A stretch of DNA of 5,540 bases from Candidatus Giovannonibacteria bacterium RIFCSPHIGHO2_02_43_16 (GTDB taxonomy: Bacteria; Patescibacteriota; Minisyncoccia; JACPKW01; UBA11713). Location of the stretch: positions 1-5,540 of the forward strand of contig MFHJ01000023.1 in NCBI GenBank assembly GCA_001778545.1, written 5' to 3'. The notes under the pieces were generated by a model. That model was not told the origin of the DNA, ran no database searches, and saw only the letters and a program-made list of their open reading frames with translations. Both the position numbers and the translations under genes were made by a program. Positions 1-5,349 of this stretch are shown one piece after another (within the stretch, counting starts at the first letter, position 1; the number at the start of each line of letters is the position of its first letter).

Positions 1-2
1 CC

Positions 3-227
3 TCGCGAGACAAGAGCAAAATATACGGCGCCCCATTTATTATGTGCCCGGCTTGCCGGATGATAAAAGATCGAGTTTTCGAAGGGGAGTTGATTACGGA
101 AAATCAGCTTGCGAATAAACTTGCCAAAAAAATCAAAGACGCGTTTAATCGCGTTGATATTAGGATCGCAAACGCAAGAGCCCCGTCTGATTTTAATTTA
201 GTTAAAATAGCATTTGCTCCAGCATGA
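3..227 (+). CDS. C-terminal fragment of a small CxxC (CPAC) protein, 5' end outside window
   Basis: The frame is open from the left edge through 74 residues to a TGA at 225-227, so this is probably the tail of a longer gene. An ATG at 42 could in principle start a 61-residue protein, but the codons before it read as ordinary coding sequence and no ribosome binding site precedes it. The visible part holds a CPAC motif (bases 45-56) followed by RMIKDRVFEGEL, then a charged helix rich in Lys and Ala. The CPACRMIKD stretch reminds me of the second half of a zinc ribbon, as in the NMD3-like/BCAM0308 group of small proteins. The partner CxxC would lie upstream, and the similarity is from memory and weak. 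It overlaps the next gene by ATGA, so the two are translationally coupled. The function is not known. Confidence 0.6.
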   Translation, partial: SRDKSKIYGAPFIMCPACRMIKDRVFEGELITENQLANKLAKKIKDAFNRVDIRIANARAPSDFNLVKIAFAPA

Positions 228-856
228 ATATGAACTTGGATGATCTCGTCGGCTCGCTGAAAAAGGGCGGAGTTTTGAAATCGCTTGCCATTGAAGAAGC
301 GCTTACGAAAGTTGACAGGAGGAGATTTGTGCCTGACTCTCAGGCTGATTCGGCGTACGCGGATATACCGCTTTCGATCGGAGAAGGGCAGACAATCTCC
401 CAGCCGTATACGGTTGTGTTCATGTTGGAACACCTTAAACCAAAGAGAGGAGAGCGCATAATGGATGTCGGCTTTGGATCCGGGTGGCAGACGGGCCTTT
501 TGGCAAAAATCGTCGGAGCATCAGGGAAGATATATGCGATTGAAATAGTCCCAGCGCTTTGTGAGCTTGGGAAAAGAAACATCGCTCAATTTCCCGAGCT
601 TAAAGGACGCGTTGAATTTTATTGCCAAAGCGCGGCGGACGGCCTTCCTAAAATTGCGAGGGAAATCGGAGGATTTGACGCAATAATTTCTGCCGCGGAG
701 GTATCGAAAGTTCCGGAAGCTTGGAGAAAACAGCTGAAAGAGAGCGGGAGGCTTTTATATCCGAAATCCGGATCCTTATTTCTCGAAATAAAGGGCGGGG
801 ACGGGAAATTTCGCCTGCGGGAATTTCCAGGTTTCGCCTTCGTTCCTTTTATGTAA
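224..856 (+). CDS. pcm: Protein-L-isoaspartate O-methyltransferase-family SAM methyltransferase
   Basis: This 210-residue protein has the usual length of the family. Family members transfer a methyl group from S-adenosylmethionine to isoaspartyl residues in aged proteins, starting their repair in the cytoplasm. Visible signatures are the N-terminal helix with RRRFVP (residues 32-37), the block IGEGQTISQPYTV (52-64) containing the conserved active-site Ser of GQTIS, and the SAM-binding motif I DVGFGSGW (81-88). Next come an acidic strand end at AIEI (105-108), DG (139-140), FDAIISAA (151-158), QLKESGRLLYP (170-180), and a C-terminal FVPF that matches the family's usual ending. Motif I is DVGFGSGW where many members have EIGTGSGY, and the strand-4 segment ISAAEVSKVP also differs from the common VTAAAPEIP, so substrate preference is not certain. 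The ATG at 224 lies inside the upstream gene's stop (ATGA). A second ATG at 230 is possible. No Shine-Dalgarno is seen. Confidence 0.88.
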   Translation: MNMNLDDLVGSLKKGGVLKSLAIEEALTKVDRRRFVPDSQADSAYADIPLSIGEGQTISQPYTVVFMLEHLKPKRGERIMDVGFGSGWQTGLLAKIVGASGKIYAIEIVPALCELGKRNIAQFPELKGRVEFYCQSAADGLPKIAREIGGFDAIISAAEVSKVPEAWRKQLKESGRLLYPKSGSLFLEIKGGDGKFRLREFPGFAFVPFM

Positions 857-877
857 AACAAAACATAGTAAGATAGG

Positions 878-901
878 AGCGGCATTTATGAATTTGCCGC
901 T
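878..901. other. Stem-loop in the pcm-GH130 spacer
   Basis: AGCGGCA (878-884) and TGCCGCT (895-901) are perfect reverse complements around a 10-base AT-rich loop. The stem is GC-rich and lies 22 bp after the pcm stop. No T-tract follows on either strand, so it is not a classic intrinsic terminator. It could be a 3' end or stabilising hairpin for the upstream mRNA. Its role is inferred from position only. Confidence 0.5.
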
Positions 902-908
902 AAACCTT

Positions 909-920
909 CCTGCCAGCAGG
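909..920. repeat. Short GC-rich palindrome CCTGC-CA-GCAGG
   Basis: CCTGC (909-913) and GCAGG (916-920) are inverted copies with a 2-base centre. The flanking bases allow an alternative TGCC/GGCA pairing (911-914 with 919-922) with a 4-base loop. From memory, dispersed palindromes built from CCTGC/GCAGG units occur between genes in some Patescibacteria, and this could be a degenerate copy. Only one copy was noticed in this window, so it cannot be shown here to be a repeat family. Confidence 0.3.
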
Positions 921-943
921 CAATGATAGAAGAAGCCTAAAAA

Positions 944-952
944 TGTTAAAAT
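944..952 (+). promoter_or_regulatory. Extended -10 promoter element before the GH130 gene
   Basis: TGTTAAAAT reads as an extended -10 element: TG, one base, then TAAAAT, which matches TATAAT at five of six positions. No convincing -35 hexamer lies 16-18 bp upstream, as is usual when the TG extension is present. The expected transcription start, 6-8 bases after the hexamer, falls at about 958-960. That is at the second ATG (959) of the GH130 gene, so the transcript would be leaderless. Confidence 0.5.
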
Positions 953-955
953 TGA

Positions 956-1975
956 ATGATGTTAATAGAAGATCTGGGCGTCATTCTTTCAACTACAGAC
1001 AACGAGTTTGAAAAGCGGGCTGTTTTAAACCCCGCATGCATTGCCGAGGGCGGCATAACCCACATGTTTTATCGCGCCATCGATCAAAATAATATCTCTA
1101 CAATTGGACGCTGCCAGATTAAAAATAACAAAGTTATCCTCAGAGACAACAGGCCTTTAATTTTCCCTGAACACAATTTCGAACGCTGCGGCGTAGAGGA
1201 CCCAAGGATAGTTTATTTGGAGGGAATATATTATCTATTTTACACGGCATACGATGGGCGGGATGCATCCGCTGCTTATGCCGTTTCCTCCGATTTGCGC
1301 AATTTTGAAAAACGGGGACTAATTTTTCCCGCGATACTTTATAAGGACGCCGGTAAGATTTTTAAAAAGGCGGGCCTGCCCGAAAAATATGAATGGTACG
1401 CGAAACGCTATGAAAAAGAAAAGGGCCAGGAAGTCTCCCTTTGGGAAAAAGATGTTTTCCTTCTACCAGAGAAAATTGAAGGGAACTTCTTTCTGATACA
1501 TAGGATTATGCCTGGGATCCAAGCCATAAGTTTTAGGAATTTTTCCGATCTGACTGAGAAATCATGGAAAGATTACCTAGCCAACATGGCCAAATTTGTG
1601 ATTCTTAATCCAAAATATAAATTTGAAAACAGGCGCGTCGGCGGAGGCTCGCCGCCCATCAAAACAAAGCATGGCTGGCTACTTATTTTCCATGCCATAG
1701 AAGAAACGAGTAGCGGCAAGATTTATCATGCCGCGGCTACGCTGTTGGATCTGAAAAACCCGCTTCACGTTATAGCAAGGTTACCCTTCCCGCTGTTCTC
1801 GCCGAAAGAGCGGGATGAGAAAGAGGGCTTGGTAAGAAATGTCGTATTCCCAACCGGCTGCGTTCTGGAAAAAAATAATTTGTTCATCTACTATGGGGCT
1901 GCTGATTCCAGAATAAAAGCAAAAAAAATCAACATAATTGAATTGATTAACGAATTACTAAAATATAAAATATGA
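956..1975 (+). CDS. GH130-family glycoside phosphorylase (beta-mannoside phosphorylase-like)
   Basis: The 339-residue cytoplasmic protein has no signal peptide and a length typical of GH130, a five-bladed beta-propeller family. Characterised members split beta-mannosides with phosphate to give alpha-mannose 1-phosphate, and some run the reaction towards synthesis. The hallmark GVEDPRIVYLEGIYYLFYTA starts at residue 79 and contains the catalytic-acid Asp82. Further family blocks are KDVFLLPEKIEG (165-176), LIHR (180-183), RVGGGSPPIKT (227-237), GWLLIFHA (240-247) and VVFPTG...IYYGAAD (296-317). His182-Arg183 and His246 sit where phosphorylase members place phosphate-binding residues, which favours phosphorolysis over hydrolysis; this is inference. 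The chemistry assigned from family is a beta-mannoside, but linkage and chain length cannot be read. The start is either ATG 956 or ATG 959. The promoter position favours 959, an in-frame TAA lies at 947-949, and there is no Shine-Dalgarno. The TGA stop overlaps the next ATG, so the two genes form one operon. Confidence 0.88.
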   Translation: MMLIEDLGVILSTTDNEFEKRAVLNPACIAEGGITHMFYRAIDQNNISTIGRCQIKNNKVILRDNRPLIFPEHNFERCGVEDPRIVYLEGIYYLFYTAYDGRDASAAYAVSSDLRNFEKRGLIFPAILYKDAGKIFKKAGLPEKYEWYAKRYEKEKGQEVSLWEKDVFLLPEKIEGNFFLIHRIMPGIQAISFRNFSDLTEKSWKDYLANMAKFVILNPKYKFENRRVGGGSPPIKTKHGWLLIFHAIEETSSGKIYHAAATLLDLKNPLHVIARLPFPLFSPKERDEKEGLVRNVVFPTGCVLEKNNLFIYYGAADSRIKAKKINIIELINELLKYKI

Positions 1976-4188
1976 GACGATCTATTAAATCATCGAAAGT
2001 TTTGTTTTTAGGGACATATCCTCCCAGGCGTTGCGGTATAGCCGCCTTTACTTACGACCTGGCTCAGGCTTTTGATACCGTATTCGCGCCAGCAATAAAG
2101 ACAGTAATCGCGGCGATGAATTACAGCGCTTTTAAAAGACCTAAATACTCTTCGCGGGTTGTTTTTGAAATTGATCAGGATAAAGCCGAAGATTATAAAA
2201 TAGCGGCTAAAAAAATAAACGCGGATCCAAAAATAAAATTGGTTTCAATCCAGCATGAGTTTGGAATTTTTGGAGGAGAATTTGGCTCCAATCTAAAATA
2301 TTTTCTTGATGAGCTTAGAAAACCGACAGCAATGACTCTGCATACCGTGCTTCCAGACCCAAAACCTGCTATGGAGGCGTCCCTAAAGCCTCTCTTGGAA
2401 CGCGTTTCGTACTTAGTGGTAATGAGCAAGAATTCTAAAGAGATTTTGATTTCTAGGTACAGCGTGAATCCTAGAAAGATTTTTATAATAGACCATGGCA
2501 TTCATCCGGTTGAATTTGAAACAAGCGAAAAATTCAAAAAAATGCTCCATATGCAAAAAAGACAAGTTATAAGCACTTTTGGGCTGCTTAATTCTGGGAA
2601 GGGAATTGAATATGTCTTGGATGTGATTCCAGAATTAATCCGCAAGTTTCCAAACTTGCTCTATCTGGTTATAGGCGCAACGCACCCCCTGGTCTTACAA
2701 AATGAAGGCGAAAAATATCGCGATTTTCTGCAGAAGAAAGTTAATAAATTAAAGATTCAAAAACATGTTCGCTTTTATAACAGCTATTTGAAAATTGGCC
2801 GTTTGTTGAAATTATTGCAAACCACAGACATTTATATCGCATCATCCATTAATGCCGACCAGGCGGTAAGCGGAACGCTGTCGTATGCTATGGGAATCGG
2901 GCGGCCCGTAATCTCAACCCCATTTGCACAGGCCAGAGAAGACATTGGAAAATCAGGCCTTCTCGTCGATTTTCGAGACCAGGGATCGCTAAAAAAAGCT
3001 ATTGAACGTCTGCTTGGAAATATTGAGTTGATGGAAATTATGGGAAAGAAAGCATATTTTAACACCAGACACATGACTTGGCACAATGTGGCGCTTTCCT
3101 ACCTTAAAGTTTTCATGAAATGCGCGCCTGGCCTTTCCGTTGACAACAGGCATCTGCCGAAATTAAATCTTAAACATTTAATTAAACTAACTGACCAATT
3201 TGGAATATTCCAATTCGCTGACCTAAGCCATAAAAATCCAGACTTTGGTTACACTTTGGATGATAATACTCGAGCGTTGGTGATCGCCGCGCAATATTAT
3301 GCCGCAGGCATTAAAAAAAAATCTGCCTTACGCTTAATAAAAATTTATTTGTCTTTTATCGCCAATGCCTTGAAATCGGACGGATTTCTAAATTATTTTA
3401 ATAAGAACTGTGAACCTGATAAAGCGGCTAATGCCAAAGATAGCATGGAAGACGCCAACGCCAGAGCCCTATGGGCTCTTATGCAGTTATCCGTTATGCG
3501 CGCTGTTCCAGCCTATTTAAAAAGAAAAGCCCGAAAAATCTTCGAGCGCAGGTTAAAAAATGGCGCAAATTTCCAGTACAGCCGCCCTAAAGCTTTTTAC
3601 ATAAAAGGCCTATTTGCTTTATATCAAAGCCGCCCATCGCAAAATCTACAGGAAAAAATCAGGATACTTGCAGACGAGCTGGTAAAAAATTATATAGCAC
3701 ACAGCAATTCCAGCTGGCATTGGTTCGATAATATCATAACTTATTCCAACTCCACGTTATGCGAGAGCTTGTTGTCCGCTTTTCAAGTTACTGGAAAAGA
3801 AGAATATTTCCATGTCGGCAAAAAAGCTTTAGATTTCTTGATTTCTCATTCTTTTGTAAACGGAATTTATATGCCCGTCGGACAGAGCGGGTGGTTCGAA
3901 AAAGGCGGGAAAAGAAAATTTTTCGACCAACAACCGGAAGATGTAGCGGCAATAGTCGAAGCTCTAAAAAAAATATATTTGATCACTCAGGACGAAGAGT
4001 ACAAAAAATTAATGACCAAAGCTTTTTATTGGTATCTGGGAGAAAATTATTTAGGGCAATATCTCTACGATCAAATAAGCGGCGGATGCTATGACGGATT
4101 AGGAAAAACACACGTTAATTTAAATCAAGGTGCGGAATCCACAGTTTCTTACATAGCTGCCAGAATTGCCATGAGCGATTTTATTTAG
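1972..4188 (+). CDS. Two-domain protein: GT4 glycosyltransferase fused to an (alpha/alpha) glycosidase-like domain
   Basis: The product has 738 residues. Residues about 8-385 form a GT-B glycosyltransferase of family GT4. They include a glycine-rich N-terminal motif, LGTYPPRRCGIAAFTYDL (13-30), an acceptor-side strand with QHEFGIFGGE (94-103), a donor-domain start at STFGLLNSGKGIEYVL (201-216), IGATHP (234-239), and DQAVSGTLSYAMGIGRPVIS (296-315). The usual EX7E pair is degenerate: Q297 and Y305 occupy its places, and E323 follows. As I recall, this pattern belongs to the mannosyltransferase-like GT4 branch that begins with PPRRCGI. Residues about 395-738 are helical repeats with six-hairpin glycosidase-like motifs: GYTLDDNTRAL (426-436), EDANARALWAL (493-503), SWHWFDNIITYSNSTL (581-596), FDQQPEDVAAIVEA (651-664) and NLNQGAEST (716-724). 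Donor is probably a nucleotide-activated sugar such as GDP-mannose (inference). No signal peptide or TM segment is seen. It starts within the GH130 stop (ATGA), so the two are co-translated. Confidence 0.85.
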   Translation: MRRSIKSSKVLFLGTYPPRRCGIAAFTYDLAQAFDTVFAPAIKTVIAAMNYSAFKRPKYSSRVVFEIDQDKAEDYKIAAKKINADPKIKLVSIQHEFGIFGGEFGSNLKYFLDELRKPTAMTLHTVLPDPKPAMEASLKPLLERVSYLVVMSKNSKEILISRYSVNPRKIFIIDHGIHPVEFETSEKFKKMLHMQKRQVISTFGLLNSGKGIEYVLDVIPELIRKFPNLLYLVIGATHPLVLQNEGEKYRDFLQKKVNKLKIQKHVRFYNSYLKIGRLLKLLQTTDIYIASSINADQAVSGTLSYAMGIGRPVISTPFAQAREDIGKSGLLVDFRDQGSLKKAIERLLGNIELMEIMGKKAYFNTRHMTWHNVALSYLKVFMKCAPGLSVDNRHLPKLNLKHLIKLTDQFGIFQFADLSHKNPDFGYTLDDNTRALVIAAQYYAAGIKKKSALRLIKIYLSFIANALKSDGFLNYFNKNCEPDKAANAKDSMEDANARALWALMQLSVMRAVPAYLKRKARKIFERRLKNGANFQYSRPKAFYIKGLFALYQSRPSQNLQEKIRILADELVKNYIAHSNSSWHWFDNIITYSNSTLCESLLSAFQVTGKEEYFHVGKKALDFLISHSFVNGIYMPVGQSGWFEKGGKRKFFDQQPEDVAAIVEALKKIYLITQDEEYKKLMTKAFYWYLGENYLGQYLYDQISGGCYDGLGKTHVNLNQGAESTVSYIAARIAMSDFI

Positions 4189-4199
4189 CGCGCTTAATG

Positions 4200-4233
4200 A
4201 TAAATCGAACCGTCTTTATTCGTTTATTTTTTT
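4200..4233 (+). terminator. Weak AT-rich intrinsic terminator after the GH130-GT4 operon
   Basis: ATAAA (4200-4204) pairs with TTTAT (4223-4227), and CGAA (4206-4209) pairs with TTCG (4219-4222). T4205 is bulged and the loop has 9 bases. Six T residues follow directly (4228-4233). Order and spacing fit a rho-independent terminator 12 bp after the GT4 stop, but the nine-pair stem has only two G-C pairs and a bulge, so it is probably weak. Confidence 0.4.
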
Positions 4234-4260
4234 GCTTTCCCGCCCGCCTTACTGTATACT
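4232..4260 (+). promoter_or_regulatory. Sigma70-type promoter for the small membrane protein
   Basis: TTGCTT (4232-4237) is a partial -35 match (TTG conserved), followed by a 17-bp spacer and TATACT (4255-4260), which matches TATAAT at five of six positions. A TG directly precedes the hexamer. The expected transcription start at about 4266-4269 is at most a few bases before ATG 4270, so the mRNA should be leaderless or nearly so. The -35 overlaps the T-tract of the preceding terminator-like hairpin. Confidence 0.55.
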
Positions 4261-4269
4261 AAAGCCATT

Positions 4270-4659
4270 ATGAGAACCGCGTTTATCGGATTTCTTGTTT
4301 TGAGCTTCATCGGCGTAGCTGTTTTCAGCATGTTTGCTATGGGCGATGGAGCTCATGAGCATAACGGATGTATCGCCGCGGCTAGCCAAGGATTTGATTG
4401 TCAGGCGAATAGCGCTCTATCGTCTATCGCGCTTCATTTTGACGCCTTCCGGAATTTTTCGACCGCAGTCACCGTCGCCTTAGTATTAGTCCTCGCCGCA
4501 GGATTTAATCTTGGTATTTATCTGCATCTGCCGAAGCTTGCAGGAGATTATTATCATAGGCGATTTTTTGAATCATTCTCTCCTCCGGTTGATCAAGAAT
4601 TTACTCGCTGGCTCTCCTTACTAGAGAATAGCCCGGCTACTCGCGAGGCGCCGATCTAA
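4270..4659 (+). CDS. Small two-TM membrane protein with a Cys pair in the predicted outer loop
   Basis: I do not recognise a named family. The 129-residue protein has a hydrophobic segment at about 4-23 and a second at about 64-88. A 40-residue loop between them carries H29, H31, C34, C44 and H56. A polar C-terminal tail of about 40 residues starts with HLPKL and contains HRR (96-98). Positive charges at the N-terminus and after the second segment predict both ends in the cytoplasm and the loop outside, where C34 and C44 (nine residues between) could form a disulfide or, with the histidines, bind a metal. From memory, similar small proteins with a HxxC...GxxC loop occur in Parcubacteria. It has its own promoter and is followed by an intrinsic terminator, so it appears monocistronic, but the redoxin and CcdA genes next door suggest a thiol-redox link (inference). 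ATG 4270 is chosen from promoter position and the TM start. Confidence 0.8.
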   Translation: MRTAFIGFLVLSFIGVAVFSMFAMGDGAHEHNGCIAAASQGFDCQANSALSSIALHFDAFRNFSTAVTVALVLVLAAGFNLGIYLHLPKLAGDYYHRRFFESFSPPVDQEFTRWLSLLENSPATREAPI

Positions 4660-4697
4660 AACAATTTTTCGAGCTGGATTTACATCGCGCGCCTGAC

Positions 4698-4725
4698 AAT
4701 CCCTATCACATAGGGATTTTTGTTT
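4698..4725 (+). terminator. Intrinsic terminator
   Basis: AATCCCTA (4698-4705) and TAGGGATT (4711-4718) form a perfect 8-bp stem with a 5-base loop, TCACA. T4706-A4710 could add a ninth pair. The 3' arm runs into a T-rich tract (TTTTTGTTT, 4717-4725). It lies about 40 bp after the stop of the small membrane protein and ends that transcript before the redoxin gene. Confidence 0.8.
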
Positions 4726-4730
4726 ACTAA
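4721..4730 (+). promoter_or_regulatory. Possible -10 region for the redoxin-ccdA unit
   Basis: TGTTTACTAA here differs by one base from TGTATACTAA at 4253-4262, the -10 region of the preceding gene. The hexamer TTTACT (4723-4728) matches TATAAT at four of six positions. No good -35 is seen and the element overlaps the terminator T-tract. A promoter somewhere between the terminator and ATG 4745 is needed unless transcription reads through. Confidence 0.3.
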
Positions 4731-4744
4731 TTTTAACCAACATC

Positions 4745-5347
4745 ATGGATAGGAAAACTATAATTACAGGTATTGCGGCGGCGGCTTTCATAGGCGGATT
4801 AATTTTCTTTTCCAGCGGGAAAGAACGTTCCGGAACAAAAGATACGACTAACCAAGAGTCTAAAGAAAAAATTTATTTCGAAGAGGCGGTTGGCCAAAAA
4901 GCTCCAGACTTTGAACTTGAAAGCATTGACGGCGGGCATATTAAATTGAGCGATTATCTGGGTAAGAGCGTTGTTCTCTTTTTTAACGAAGGATCAATGT
5001 GCTATCCGGCGTGCTGGGATCAGATAGCGGAGCTTGGCAATGATTCCAGATTTGACGCCGAGGGGGCGGTAGCCTTCTCGATCGTGATTGATCCGAAAAG
5101 CCAATGGCGGGAGATCGTGAGCAAGTCGTCTAATCTGAAAAAATCCAAAATTCTTTTTGACACCGCGCGCTCTGTGTCTAAGGCGTACGATGTGTTAAAC
5201 CTTAATTCATCGATGCACCCCGGCGGTTTCCCCGGCCATACTTATTTCATCATCGATAAAAACGGGATAATCAGATTTACGCTGGATGATCCGAATATGG
5301 CTCTAGCTAACGACAAATTGATTAAAGAAATAGAAAAACTTAAATAG
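4745..5347 (+). CDS. Membrane-anchored redoxin (AhpC/TSA-TlpA-like thioredoxin fold)
   Basis: The 200-residue protein starts with MDRK and a hydrophobic segment (about 6-23) that should anchor it with the rest outside the membrane. A polar linker (24-48) follows, then a thioredoxin-fold redoxin domain. GQKAPDFELESIDGG (50-64) and KLSDYLGKSVVLFF (67-80) are the standard redoxin opening. The active site lies in NEGSMCYPACWDQI (81-94), with C86 and C90 spaced CxxxC and not the CxxC of TlpA/thioredoxins. The second half has VIDPKSQW (114-121), MHPGGFPGHTYFIIDKNGII (157-176) and a C-terminal helix. It could be a thiol peroxidase or a disulfide reductase, and the motifs do not settle which. The CcdA-like gene 2 bp downstream is the expected electron supplier across the membrane. 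The ATG at 4745 is the only start placing the TM segment at the N-terminus. No Shine-Dalgarno precedes it. Confidence 0.85.
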   Translation: MDRKTIITGIAAAAFIGGLIFFSSGKERSGTKDTTNQESKEKIYFEEAVGQKAPDFELESIDGGHIKLSDYLGKSVVLFFNEGSMCYPACWDQIAELGNDSRFDAEGAVAFSIVIDPKSQWREIVSKSSNLKKSKILFDTARSVSKAYDVLNLNSSMHPGGFPGHTYFIIDKNGIIRFTLDDPNMALANDKLIKEIEKLK

Positions 5348-5349
5348 AT

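Noticed and set aside
203..208. TAAAAT as a -10 for a separate pcm promoter
   Set aside because: It lies inside the upstream coding sequence, with no TG extension or -35, and the ATGA overlap already explains pcm expression.
104..433. Minus-strand open frame of 109 codons
   Set aside because: It spans the CPAC fragment and pcm, both of which have better coding support, and its translation shows no recognisable family.
850..867. TATGT/ACATA inverted repeat across the pcm stop codon
   Set aside because: The stem is only five AT-rich pairs with an 8-base loop and no T-tract, too weak to call.
3759..4094. Plus-strand 111-codon frame inside the GT4 fusion gene
   Set aside because: It lies wholly in another frame of the C-terminal domain, whose conserved motifs run through it, and its Arg/Phe-rich translation looks like a frame shadow.
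4187..4194. AGCGCGCT perfect palindrome after the GT4 stop
   Set aside because: An 8-bp self-complementary site with no loop cannot form a hairpin and may arise by chance; no second copy was noticed.
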